Origin: Streptococcus devriesei DSM 19639
GTDB taxonomy: Bacteria > Bacillota > Bacilli > Lactobacillales > Streptococcaceae
Length of the DNA: 64,000 nucleotides
Reading direction: 5' to 3'
NCBI RefSeq assembly: GCF_000423725.1
Contig: NZ_KE384084.1
Span: 186,001-250,000 of the forward strand
In this document: positions 56,708 through 64,000 of the stretch, in pieces
Layout: every line of letters starts with the position of its first letter
Numbering within the stretch: the stretch's first letter is position 1
Position numbers and translations under genes: made by a program
Notes under the pieces: model-generated
What the model was told of the DNA's origin: nothing
Seen by the model: only the letters and a program-made list of their open reading frames with translations
Databases searched by the model: none

Positions 56708-57595
56708 TTAAATATCCTCCTCAGTAAGTAAGCCAGCAGCTTTTGCTAAAGCAATAACACGTTCTGCACGCTCAACGATTGGTTTGTCAACCATCTTACC
56801 TTTGAGCGAGATAACGCCCGAACCTTTGCTTTCGGCATCGCGAATTGCCCAAACGACTTCTTTAGCGTTTTGAATTTCTTTTTCAGTTGGTGAGTAAATT
56901 TCGTTGACCAACGGAATTTGACGAGGATTGATGACCGACTTGCCATCAAATCCCAGCTGCTTGATCAAGCGCACTTCGTTTTGGAAGCCTTCTGGGTTAT
57001 TGACATCTGAATAAACGGTATCAACCGCCGCGATACCGGCCGCACGCGCGGCGTGGAGAATCATGCTGCGGGCAAAGAACAGTTCCTGTCCGTCAGGATA
57101 ACGGCGGGTTTTCATATTGGTAACATAGTCCTCAGCACCCAGTGCAATACCAATTAAACGATCGGAAGCCTTTGCGATGGCTGGTGCGTTTAAAACACCC
57201 TGAGCTGATTCAATAGCAGCCATCATCTTTGTACGGCCGATTTCAATGCCATTATCGCGTTCAACCTTTTCAATAACGGCTTCAACATCGACAATGTCTT
57301 GAGCTGTTTCAGTTTTTGGTAAACGAATAACATCAACACCGGCAAGGATAACAGCTTCGATATCCAAAGCCCCACAGGAATCCAAACCATTAACACGGAC
57401 AACAGTTTCTACCTTGCTGTAATCAAAAGTCTTAAGTGCAAAATGAACCAAAGCTCTGGAAGTATCTTTTTCTTTAAGAGAAACAGAATCCTCTAAATCA
57501 AACATGATAGAGTCAGCTCCATATAAAGGAGCATCTCTCAGCATAGCCGCATTAGCACCAGGGACAAACATCATTGTTCTTCTTAAACGTTCCAT
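56708..57595 (-). CDS. citE: Citrate lyase beta subunit (citryl-ACP lyase)
   Basis: Cleaves citryl-ACP to oxaloacetate and acetyl-ACP. HpcH/HpaI aldolase fold: [31 protein letters not shown], the metal Glu/Asp region [11 protein letters not shown], and [17 protein letters not shown]. 295 residues. GGAGATTGACTC precedes the ATG, and the gene overlaps citD by 13 bases. Confidence 0.97.
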   Translation of the reverse strand: MERLRRTMMFVPGANAAMLRDAPLYGADSIMFDLEDSVSLKEKDTSRALVHFALKTFDYSKVETVVRVNGLDSCGALDIEAVILAGVDVIRLPKTETAQDIVDVEAVIEKVERDNGIEIGRTKMMAAIESAQGVLNAPAIAKASDRLIGIALGAEDYVTNMKTRRYPDGQELFFARSMILHAARAAGIAAVDTVYSDVNNPEGFQNEVRLIKQLGFDGKSVINPRQIPLVNEIYSPTEKEIQNAKEVVWAIRDAESKGSGVISLKGKMVDKPIVERAERVIALAKAAGLLTEEDI

Positions 57596-57891
57596 GAGTC
57601 AATCTCCTTCCAGTTGTAAGCTTCTACTTGAGCTGCGCGGTGGACGGCAGCGACTGTCCGAGCTTGGATAGTACAGTCCAAAGCTCCTTTATCAACTGCT
57701 TCAACTGCTGCTGCTTTCACATCTAAATGCTTGAGCGTTTCTTCAATAACTTTGCGAATTTGTTGGCCAAATTGCTTTTCAACACTGCTTTCCAATTGGA
57801 TAGTAATGCCTTCAGCATCGCTAGGGTTTACTGTTACCATGATATCACTTGACTCCAGCGAACCGGCAACAGCTGTTTGTTTAATATCCAT
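57583..57891 (-). CDS. citD: Citrate lyase acyl carrier protein (gamma subunit)
   Basis: Small acyl carrier with a 2'-(5''-phosphoribosyl)-3'-dephospho-CoA group on Ser14 ([11 protein letters not shown]). 102 residues from ATG 57891, preceded by GAGGTG; a GTG three codons earlier is less likely as it lies in that site. First cit gene after the oad genes on this strand. Confidence 0.95.
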   Translation of the reverse strand: MDIKQTAVAGSLESSDIMVTVNPSDAEGITIQLESSVEKQFGQQIRKVIEETLKHLDVKAAAVEAVDKGALDCTIQARTVAAVHRAAQVEAYNWKEIDSWNV

Positions 57892-57925
57892 AATTTTCAC
57901 CTCATATATTTGATATGCGGCGCTG

Positions 57926-57941
57926 GTGAGATAAATCTCAC
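57926..57941 (-). other. Intercistronic hairpin between oadG and citD
   Basis: GTGAGAT-TT-ATCTCAC, a perfect 7-bp stem on the minus strand transcript, extended by partly paired GC-rich flanks. No T run. It could be an mRNA processing or stability element separating the oad and cit halves of the operon. Confidence 0.4.
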
Positions 57942-57983
57942 GGGTGTCGCAATAATATTAGATTGCTTGATACGTTTTTAGCC

Positions 57984-58112
57984 TTATTTGTCAACTGGGA
58001 ATATCTTTATAAGAGCTTCTGCAGCAATGTACAAAATCCCCAAAACAATAAAGATACCAGCCATTCCCAAGCCCATTAACTCAAAGGCTTGAAGCAAATG
58101 TTCCATATTCAT
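57984..58112 (-). CDS. oadG: Small OadG-like membrane subunit of oxaloacetate decarboxylase (42 residues)
   Basis: A short gene: MNMEHLLQAFELMGLGMAGI followed by FIVLGILYIAAEALIKIFPV and DK. It has one membrane helix (about 13-38) preceded by a short amphipathic start, exactly the layout of the N-terminal part of OadG gamma subunits (MGxGMxxVFxxLxxLY-like). AGAGGT precedes ATG 58112 at good distance. It sits between oadB and citD with no overlap. It lacks the C-terminal Zn-binding tail of the enterobacterial OadG. In Enterococcus this place is held by citC. Assignment rests on sequence pattern and position. Confidence 0.75.
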   Translation of the reverse strand: MNMEHLLQAFELMGLGMAGIFIVLGILYIAAEALIKIFPVDK

Positions 58113-58142
58113 ATATCATTACCTCTCTTCTCATTAGGGCTG

Positions 58143-59264
58143 TTAGCTAAAGAATGACAGCAGCAAACCGCCGGCAATTACAGAAGCAATCTGTCCTGAA
58201 ACGTTGGCTCCTACTGCATACATCAGAACGAAGTTTTGAGGATCTTCGTCTGTTGCCATCTTTTGGATAACCCGGCTGGACATTGGAAAGGCTGAGATTC
58301 CGGCTGCACCAATCATTGGATTGATCTTTTTGTGACGGAAGATATTCAAGATTTTGGCAAAGATAACACCGCCAATAGAGTCCATGATGAAAGCAACCAG
58401 ACCAAACAAGATGATGAGCAGGGTTTGCACATTCAGGAACAAATCAGCCTGCATCTTCACTGAAATGGTCAATCCCAGCAAAATGCTGACAATGTTGACC
58501 AACTCGTTTTGCGCAGTCTGTGACAGCCTGTCCAGCACGCCGCATTCACGCAAGAGATTTCCGAACATCAAGAACCCGACCAGAGGAAGGGAAATAGGTG
58601 CGATAAATCCGGCAACGATCGTGATAAGGATAGGGAACAGGATTTTCGTCAGTTTTGAAACGCTCTCTGCCTTGTAGGTCATGCGAATCTGACGTTCTTT
58701 TTTAGTTGTTACCAGCTTGATGGCAAATGGCTGAATGATAGGCACCAAAGCCATGTAGGAATAGGCTGCGACGGTTATCGGCCCTAACAATTTAGGAGCC
58801 AGCTGATTGGCAACGAAAATGGATGTCGGACCGTCTGCTGCACCGATGATACCGATTGAAGCCGCTTCTTTGATATCAAAACCAGCCATAACAGCTACAA
58901 CGACAACGAAGAAAATCCCGAATTGGGCTGCCGCTCCAAAGAGCAGCATGAAAGGATTTTGCAGCAAAGGACCAAAGTCAATCATAGCACCGATACCGAT
59001 GAATATCAGCAAGGGGAACAGCTCTGTATTAATCCCAAATTTAAAGAGAATATCAAAGACCCCTTCTTGTTTGACGCCGTTGACGACCTGAGTCAGAACC
59101 CCTGTACCGGGGAAATTTACCAAGAGCGTCCCAAGCCCCATAGGCACTAAAAGTGTCGGCTCGTATTCCTTTTTAATCCCCAAATACATCAGAATAGCTC
59201 CAATGAGCATCATAATAACCTGGGGAAGTGTAATGGATGTAATTCCTGAAATTAAAGTTTCCAC
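58143..59264 (-). CDS. oadB: Oxaloacetate decarboxylase beta subunit (sodium pump)
   Basis: Membrane subunit that decarboxylates carboxybiotin and exports sodium ions. 373 residues, about nine to eleven membrane segments; IGIIGAADGPTSIFVANQL contains the sodium-binding Asp region, and AAGISAFPMSSRVIQKM with GANVSGQIASVIAGG matches the second conserved region. Gap of 30 bases from the oadG-like gene. Confidence 0.96.
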   Translation of the reverse strand: METLISGITSITLPQVIMMLIGAILMYLGIKKEYEPTLLVPMGLGTLLVNFPGTGVLTQVVNGVKQEGVFDILFKFGINTELFPLLIFIGIGAMIDFGPLLQNPFMLLFGAAAQFGIFFVVVVAVMAGFDIKEAASIGIIGAADGPTSIFVANQLAPKLLGPITVAAYSYMALVPIIQPFAIKLVTTKKERQIRMTYKAESVSKLTKILFPILITIVAGFIAPISLPLVGFLMFGNLLRECGVLDRLSQTAQNELVNIVSILLGLTISVKMQADLFLNVQTLLIILFGLVAFIMDSIGGVIFAKILNIFRHKKINPMIGAAGISAFPMSSRVIQKMATDEDPQNFVLMYAVGANVSGQIASVIAGGLLLSFFS

Positions 59265-59293
59265 AAACTCACTTCCTTCTAATATAAATTGTT

Positions 59294-59689
59294 TTAAGCG
59301 ATTGTGATTAAGCCATCACCGGCATTGACAACTTGACCCGGTGTCACATGAATAGCTGAAACGGTACCGGCTGAACCGGCTACAATTTCGTTTTCCATCT
59401 TCATGGCTTCCAAAATCATCAATGGCTGATTTTCAGCAACTGCATCACCGACATTAACAAGAATCTTCAGAATGGTTCCGGGCATTGGAGCCGGCATAGC
59501 ATCAGCACTGGCAGGTGCAGCCGCTGCTGGAGCTGGACTAGGCTGTGCCTGTACTTCTTCTTTTGGTGCTTCCTGAACAGGTGCAGGAGCCGCAGGCGCT
59601 GCTTGAACCGGAGCCGGTGTACCGCCGATTTCTTCCATTTCAACCAGGTACTCTTTGCCGTCTACTGAGATTTTAAATTTACGTAACAT
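59294..59689 (-). CDS. oadD: Biotin carrier protein of oxaloacetate decarboxylase
   Basis: 131 residues: a short N-terminal domain (MLRKFKISVDGKEYLVEMEE), an Ala/Pro-rich flexible linker (about 24-64), and a biotinyl domain with Lys97 in EAMKMEN. It swings carboxybiotin between OadA and OadB. In Enterococcus faecalis the equivalent separate gene is called oadD. The biotin ligase is not in the window. Confidence 0.92.
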   Translation of the reverse strand: MLRKFKISVDGKEYLVEMEEIGGTPAPVQAAPAAPAPVQEAPKEEVQAQPSPAPAAAAPASADAMPAPMPGTILKILVNVGDAVAENQPLMILEAMKMENEIVAGSAGTVSAIHVTPGQVVNAGDGLITIA

Positions 59690-59707
59690 TAATAAATGCC
59701 TCCTTTT

Positions 59708-60037
59708 TTATTTCTTTTGATAAATATTTTTAACAGCTAACCGGCAGTCCGAAGACTCTCCAGCTGCGATACTGGCTGCAATCAATGAAACCTTTAAAGC
59801 TTCGGGATTGCGCTGTAAAATCTTTTTAACAGCAAATTGACTGTCAGGATAATCACCGGCTGCAATGGCTGTCGCGATAACACTGACCAGCTGATAATCA
59901 GATTTATCGGCTGGTATAAAAGCAGGAATAGGTTCCCATTCAGCCTGAAAAGAATTCAAATTATTTTCAGACTTATTATCATTAACTTTTTCAACAGGTT
60001 CCTGTGATTTATGAAACAACCGCGTAAAAAGACCCAT
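59708..60037 (-). CDS. oadH: OadH-like accessory subunit with internal repeat
   Basis: 109 residues from ATG 60037 (AAAGGAG six bases upstream). The N-terminus MGLFTRLFHK is amphipathic; the second half holds two copies of a repeat, VSVIATAIAAGDYPDSQFAV and VSLIAASIAAGESSDCRLAV, each followed by K(K/N)I. No enzyme motif. By position (first gene, before the biotin carrier and oadB) it corresponds to OadH of E. faecalis, reported as an extra subunit of the decarboxylase. The repeats resemble the small helical repeats at the C-terminal end of some OadG/methylmalonyl-CoA decarboxylase subunits. Confidence 0.7.
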   Translation of the reverse strand: MGLFTRLFHKSQEPVEKVNDNKSENNLNSFQAEWEPIPAFIPADKSDYQLVSVIATAIAAGDYPDSQFAVKKILQRNPEALKVSLIAASIAAGESSDCRLAVKNIYQKK

Positions 60038-60105
60038 CTGTTTCTCCTTTCTGTTTATCTGGGCAGCAGGCAAAAAATCTTTGCCGAATCAATGCTTCTA
60101 AGCCT

Positions 60106-60132
60106 ATTATATACTGGATTTGAAAATTTTCA
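60106..60132 (-). promoter_or_regulatory. Promoter of the leftward citrate operon with palindrome
   Basis: On the minus strand TATAAT is at 60111-60106. The perfect palindrome TGAAAATTTTCA (60121-60132) covers the -35 position. It is a candidate operator for the GntR-type citrate regulator. Confidence 0.5.
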
Positions 60133-60152
60133 TGGCTTTTTTGTGTTCTTTT

Positions 60153-60167
60153 TTAAAGCCCTTTCAA
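60153..60167 (-). promoter_or_regulatory. cre-like site (one mismatch)
   Basis: Minus strand TTGAAAGGGCTTTAA departs from the cre consensus WTGAAARCGYTTWNN at the central CG, where it has GG. It lies just upstream of the leftward promoter. Confidence 0.4.
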
Positions 60168-60208
60168 AATGTTTTTTTTGTGTTCTTCTTAAGAAAGCCT
60201 ATTCCTTT

Positions 60209-60223
60209 TTTAAGCGCTTTCAT
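60209..60223 (-). promoter_or_regulatory. cre site (CcpA) between the citrate operons
   Basis: Minus strand ATGAAAGCGCTTAAA matches the catabolite-responsive element WTGAAARCGYTTWNN completely. It lies in the citM-oadH intergenic region, immediately before a TATACT (60225-60230) that could serve citM. CcpA repression by sugars is predicted. Confidence 0.8.
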
Positions 60224-60318
60224 TTATACTAGTCTTGTACAAAAAATCTTGCTTCCTATTTGAATTCTTTGTTTTTCATTGGATTTAAATAAGAAAGATT
60301 AAAAAGGAGAGATAACTT

Positions 60319-61722
60319 ATGTTATTAACAATTTTAGCGTATGCTATGATTATCGTCTTCATGTATGTTGTCATGAAGAAGAAAATGTCGCCTTTCACGG
60401 CATTGGTAATAGTTCCTCTGGTAGCTACTATTATTGTTATCTTGACAGGAGTCGCAGACTTTAAAGCTGACCAAAGTTTTGTTGAATTCCTAGGAGACGA
60501 TAAAATAGCAAACAACCTGACAGCTATTGGTCCTATGATTCTTTACGGAATCAGCAATACAGCTAACACTGGGATCATGCTGCTGTTTGCCATCTTGTAT
60601 TTCTCACTGATGCTGGATGCAGGCCTCTTTGATCCTATCACGGAAAAAATGATCCGCTTTGCTAAAGGCGACCCAATGAGAGTGCTGATGGCTACTGCTG
60701 TTGTTGCAGCTGCTGTTTCTCTAAACGGTGACGGAACAACGACCACTCTTATTTGCTGTTCGGCCTTTCTTCCTATCTACAAAAAACTTAACATGAGGAT
60801 CATGAATCTGGGTGTTTTGATTATCCTGCAAAACACTATCATGAACTTGCTTCCTTGGGGCGGCCCTACAGCCCGTGCCATGTCTGTTTTGAATGTCGGA
60901 TCTGAAATCCTTGGTTATCTTGCACCGGGTATGATTTTGTCACTTCTTTATGTTATCTTCTTTGTTGCCAGAAGCATGGGTAAAAAAGAACGCAAACGCT
61001 TAGGAGTTACAGAACTGTCAGATGCTGAAATCTCAGCCTTAATTGAAACTAATGATCCTGACACAATGGCTATCCGCCGTCCTCAAAACTTTGCTTTCAA
61101 TGGTATTTTGACGATTATCTTGATTGCTTGGCTGGTCGCTGGATCCTTTATCCCGGCTATTGAAATGCCATCGCTCTTCCTCTTTGCAGTCGGTACTTGT
61201 ATCGCCTTGATGGTCAACTATCCTAAACTGAAAGATCAATCAAAACGTATCGGGGAAAACGGCGGCGATGCCGTACAAGTTGTTATCTTGGTATTTGCTG
61301 CTGGTATCTTCATGGGACTCTTCCAAGGTTCCGGTATGGCCGGCGCTCTTGCTCAAAGCTTTACAACAATTATTCCAAAACAATTGGCTGGTTTCTGGGG
61401 TGTGGTTATTGCCCTTATCTCTGCACCAGGTACCTTCTTCCTATCAAACGACGGCTTCTACTACGGTATCATGCCAGTCTTGGCAGAAGCTGGTGCCAAA
61501 TACGGATTTGACAATATGGCCATGGCCTTAGCTTCCCTGATGGGACAAGCTTTCCACTTATTGAGCCCGCTGGTTGCCTTCATCTACCTGCTGCTTCGCT
61601 TGACAGGTTTGGATATGGGCGAATGGCAAAGAGAATCCGCTAAATATGCCTTGGTAGTGTTCGTCATCTTCATTGTAACGATCCTGCTTGTCGGACGTCT
61701 GCCATTCTACATTCCGCAATAA
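60319..61722 (+). CDS. citM: Citrate-metal transporter, CitMHS family
   Basis: 467 residues with about twelve membrane segments. SLNGDGTTTTLICCSAFLPI and NLLPWGGPTARAMSVL are CitMHS signatures. The family imports citrate complexed with a divalent or, in S. mutans as reported, a ferric ion, using protons. AAAAAGGAG precedes the ATG. First gene of the rightward arm. A terminator follows. Confidence 0.95.
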   Translation: MLLTILAYAMIIVFMYVVMKKKMSPFTALVIVPLVATIIVILTGVADFKADQSFVEFLGDDKIANNLTAIGPMILYGISNTANTGIMLLFAILYFSLMLDAGLFDPITEKMIRFAKGDPMRVLMATAVVAAAVSLNGDGTTTTLICCSAFLPIYKKLNMRIMNLGVLIILQNTIMNLLPWGGPTARAMSVLNVGSEILGYLAPGMILSLLYVIFFVARSMGKKERKRLGVTELSDAEISALIETNDPDTMAIRRPQNFAFNGILTIILIAWLVAGSFIPAIEMPSLFLFAVGTCIALMVNYPKLKDQSKRIGENGGDAVQVVILVFAAGIFMGLFQGSGMAGALAQSFTTIIPKQLAGFWGVVIALISAPGTFFLSNDGFYYGIMPVLAEAGAKYGFDNMAMALASLMGQAFHLLSPLVAFIYLLLRLTGLDMGEWQRESAKYALVVFVIFIVTILLVGRLPFYIPQ

Positions 61723-61787
61723 AATTCAATCTATCTTTTGAAAATAGAAAAATCGCAGCTTATTTGCAGCCGCCGATTCTCTTAATG

Positions 61788-61822
61788 AAGGACTTGGAGC
61801 AGCTTTGCCCAAGTCCTTTTTT
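61788..61822 (+). terminator. Terminator after citM
   Basis: AAGGACTTGG pairs with CCAAGTCCTT around a 10-base loop, followed by a T run. Confidence 0.88.
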
Positions 61823-61898
61823 ATAAATAATTTGGAAAAAGCTGACTATTTTCGGTATAATAACAGTAAGAGTAAGATTAAAAACATGAGGAGAATTC

Positions 61899-62600
61899 AT
61901 GAATTCAGTTGTAAATGCTGTGAAAAAGAATTTAGATTTATCACAGAACGTTCCTTTGAAAATCGCTTTTTATGAGGCCTTGCGAAAAACGATTATCTTA
62001 AGTGAAATTCCTGCCGGTTCCCGCATCAATGAAAAAGAACTGGCAACAGCACTCAATATCAGCCGGACACCGATTCGCTATGCACTGGGGGTTTTGCAGG
62101 AAGAAAAATTAGTCGAGCATATTCCCAAACGCGGGATTATTGTGCGCGGCATTAGTTTAAAAGATGCTATCGAGATTTTTGATATCCGCAAGGCTTTGGA
62201 TACCCTAGCCGCAACCAAGGCCATGTATCTGATGAACGAAAAAGATTTTGCAGAGATGAAAAAGATCCTGACTGACTGTGAAGGGTTTATTGATGATGGT
62301 GATATCGAAACCATTCTGGACAACTTTAACCAGTTTAACGACCTTATCTACCGTAAAAGTCAGATGCTGCGCCTGAGAGAGATTGTGACGGAGCTGCAGA
62401 CTTATCTCAGATACTTCAGGGAAATCTCCATTGGCTCTGTAGAGAGACGTAAACGTGCTTTAAAAGAGCACTGGATTATCTACCGCGGCATGCGTAACAG
62501 AGATATTGAACAAATCACCCTGATTACCCATGAACACCTAAATTCCTCTCTGGAATTTATTCTGCAGCAAATGGAGAGCCGGCAAGATGGACACCATTAA
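61899..62600 (+). CDS. GntR/FadR family regulator of citrate genes (CitO/CitI-like)
   Basis: 233 residues: an N-terminal winged helix ([22 protein letters not shown], about 47-68) and a C-terminal FCD ligand domain ([38 protein letters not shown]). Position between citM and citG suggests a citrate-responsive activator, as CitO in Enterococcus, but identity is inferred from context. GAGGAG precedes ATG. A promoter TTGGAA-18-TATAAT (61832-61861) lies upstream. It overlaps citG by 14 bases. Confidence 0.88.
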   Translation: MNSVVNAVKKNLDLSQNVPLKIAFYEALRKTIILSEIPAGSRINEKELATALNISRTPIRYALGVLQEEKLVEHIPKRGIIVRGISLKDAIEIFDIRKALDTLAATKAMYLMNEKDFAEMKKILTDCEGFIDDGDIETILDNFNQFNDLIYRKSQMLRLREIVTELQTYLRYFREISIGSVERRKRALKEHWIIYRGMRNRDIEQITLITHEHLNSSLEFILQQMESRQDGHH

Positions 62601-63477
62601 CGAAAAGCTGGCGCATTTCAGCAGTTTGGCTGTAAAGGCTCTCTTGTATGAACTGGCTCTGACACCCAAACCCGGATTGGTAGATCGCCATGATACGGGC
62701 GCCCATGATGATATGGACTTCTATACCTTCACGGACAGTATAATAGCACTGTATCCTTTTTTCCGTCTCTACATTCAGACGGGCTGGACCTACCGGAACG
62801 AACAGCCCGAACAGCTCTTTCACCGTCTCAGGACTTTAGGGCTTAAGGCTGAGTCAGCTATGTTTGCTGCTACTTTAGGGATCAATACCCATAAAGGCGT
62901 TAATTTTTCTTTTGCTCTGCTGCTTGGCGCGACAGGCGCTTATTTGGCTGAACATCCGGACTTACTGCAGGAAAAGACTCATTTCAGCCCTGCTGACAGT
63001 CAGGCTGTCTGCTCTTTAGCCGCTGATATGACCAAACAGCTGCTTGTAGAGGATCTAAGCCATTTAGAAAAGAAAACTGAATTAACGCATGGCGAGCGCC
63101 TCTTTCTTGAACATGGCATCAAGGGTCCTCGCGGAGAAGCCGCCAGCGGTTATGCGTCGCTTACTCAAAAAGCCCTGCCGTTTTTAAGACAGAAACTATC
63201 AAAAGAAACAGACAAGAATACTGTACAGCTGCAGCTATTGCTCTATCTTATGTCATTCGTTGAGGACGGCAATCTCATTCACCGCGGCGGAATCAGAGCT
63301 TGGAAAGAGGTCAAAAAGGAATCTAAACTTCTCTTAGAAAGTACCTCTTCTAAAGATTTGGTCAGCCAGATGGCTGTTTACAACCAAAAGCTGATCGAGC
63401 GGCAGCTAAGCCCCGGAGGGGCAGCTGATCTGCTGTCTTTGACTTTCTACTTTGCCTTTTTAGAGAAGATTCTCTAA
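62587..63477 (+). CDS. citG: Triphosphoribosyl-dephospho-CoA synthase
   Basis: Makes the precursor of the citrate lyase prosthetic group from ATP and dephospho-CoA; CitX then attaches it to Cit[21 protein letters not shown] is the family signature, with [15 protein letters not shown] and [10 protein letters not shown] further on. 296 residues, normal. Coupled to the regulator by overlap. Confidence 0.95.
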   Translation: MDTINEKLAHFSSLAVKALLYELALTPKPGLVDRHDTGAHDDMDFYTFTDSIIALYPFFRLYIQTGWTYRNEQPEQLFHRLRTLGLKAESAMFAATLGINTHKGVNFSFALLLGATGAYLAEHPDLLQEKTHFSPADSQAVCSLAADMTKQLLVEDLSHLEKKTELTHGERLFLEHGIKGPRGEAASGYASLTQKALPFLRQKLSKETDKNTVQLQLLLYLMSFVEDGNLIHRGGIRAWKEVKKESKLLLESTSSKDLVSQMAVYNQKLIERQLSPGGAADLLSLTFYFAFLEKIL

Positions 63478-63533
63478 GCTGTTAAGACGAGCCCAGTCTT
63501 TAACAGTCTTCCTTATCAGCTGTAATTATAACA

Positions 63534-63565
63534 AACATGCTGGGGTGAAAACCTCAGCATGTTAA
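63534..63565. terminator. Terminator between citG and the AbrB-like gene
   Basis: AACATGCTGGGGT and ACCTCAGCATGTT pair (one G-T) around GAAA, between convergent genes. The T run is weak. Confidence 0.65.
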
Positions 63566-63598
63566 CTATTATCTATTTTACTTTTGCTCTTTTTTCCA

Positions 63599-64000
63599 CT
63601 ACAGAAAATGGACGATAAACCTTACTAAGATAGGCATGACAATAACGGTATAAAGTGTTCGGCTGATTTGAATACCTGCAATTTTAGGCATGTCACCGCC
63701 TAATTCTCCGGCAAGAAGAGAAATGTCTGTTGCACCGGCTGGCGATGAGGCGAACAGGGCAGACTGCAAATCTAAAATACCTCTCTTGTACATAACAAAA
63801 CCAAAGAAGGCATTGATCAGCAAATAGCTTGTCAGCAGTAAAATGATGGGTATGATTAAATGAACCAACTCCATCAGACTTTTCTGTGTGAAATTAATCC
63901 CGATCAGCGAACCGGCACAAACCTGCGCGACATAGCGGATAGCTTTTGTGAGCTGAACGGTGTTTTTGCTAATCTTTAAAATGCTGGAAAAAATAAGAGA
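63599..64000 (-). CDS. AbrB family membrane protein (5' end beyond window)
   Basis: The frame is open to the window edge, giving the last 133 residues. AQVCAGSLIGINFT and TSYLLINAFFGFVMYKRGIL, then ALFASSPAGATDISLLAGEL match the AbrB-duplication family of multi-spanning proteins (once annotated ammonia monooxygenase). About four membrane segments are visible. Function is unknown in streptococci. No link to citrate metabolism is evident beyond adjacency. Confidence 0.8.
   Translation of the reverse strand, partial: SLIFSSILKISKNTVQLTKAIRYVAQVCAGSLIGINFTQKSLMELVHLIIPIILLLTSYLLINAFFGFVMYKRGILDLQSALFASSPAGATDISLLAGELGGDMPKIAGIQISRTLYTVIVMPILVRFIVHFL

Noticed and set aside
1..64000. tRNA, rRNA, CRISPR array or prophage
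   Set aside because: No cloverleaf with tRNA-like conserved bases, no regularly spaced repeats, and no phage structural genes were seen on reading.

Overview
The window is chromosomal DNA of a streptococcus, most likely a mutans-group species. The evidence is the sat operon (ylxM-ffh-satD-DUF3307), the orders tdk-prfA-prmC-tsaC-glyA and relQ-nadK-rluA-pta, a tyrosine recombinase of the XerS type, and a citrate lyase/oxaloacetate decarboxylase cluster. From memory this order matches the terminus half of the Streptococcus mutans chromosome; the exact species cannot be fixed by reading alone. A 31-bp site resembling the streptococcal dif (dif_SL) lies directly in front of xerS at about 51.9 kb, so the window should straddle the replication terminus.

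Layout. 0-2 kb: redox and cofactor genes on the minus strand (FMN reductase, apbE, a tautomerase). 2-8.2 kb: tdk, prfA, prmC, tsaC, glyA, a nucleoid-associated protein and a lysozyme-like protein, all forward. 8.2-11.6 kb: a two-gene heterodimeric ABC exporter. 11.7-15.4 kb: pgm and a coaB-coaC-ECF S-component operon on the minus strand. 15.6-21.3 kb: fhs (with a PurBox), a DUF915 hydrolase, a MetE-like protein (with a MET-box), and a divergent methyltransferase/TetR pair. 21.5-27.7 kb: guaA, two GntR-type regulators (the second a BusR), and the betaine importer they precede. 27.8-32 kb: the sat operon and radC. 32-36.7 kb, minus strand: a C26 glutamine amidotransferase and rex, DUF1831-cysteine desulfurase-prs, and a CYTH protein. 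36.8-40.2 kb: relQ-nadK-rluA-pta. 40.2-44.4 kb: an ABC-2 exporter, an SDR and a GT8 glycosyltransferase. 44.4-46.4 kb: dhaKLM. 46.4-51.8 kb: an AT-rich island with a small broken gene and a complete Type III restriction-modification system. 51.9-53.1 kb: dif and xerS. 53.1-63.5 kb: the citrate fermentation locus. 63.6-64 kb: the 3' part of an AbrB-family membrane protein.

How the genes work together. The citrate locus is divergent. Rightward are the CitMHS citrate transporter, a GntR/FCD regulator and citG. Leftward are oadH, a biotin carrier, oadB, a 42-residue OadG-like membrane peptide, citD, citE, citF, citX and oadA. Citrate would be imported, split by CitDEF to acetate and oxaloacetate, and the oxaloacetate decarboxylated to pyruvate by a sodium-pumping complex. 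Good cre sites between the two arms predict catabolite repression. The usual citC (citrate lyase ligase) is not in the window; the small OadG-like gene sits where citC lies in Enterococcus. The BusR-betaine importer unit carries an operator-like inverted repeat across the promoter and is an osmotic/c-di-AMP control unit by family knowledge.

Non-coding structures worth attention are a 133-bp cloverleaf-like element after fhs, a duplicated hairpin between tdk and prfA, a duplicated promoter before satD, and a xerS promoter whose -35 box lies inside dif. No rRNA, tRNA, CRISPR array, prophage or intact insertion sequence was seen.
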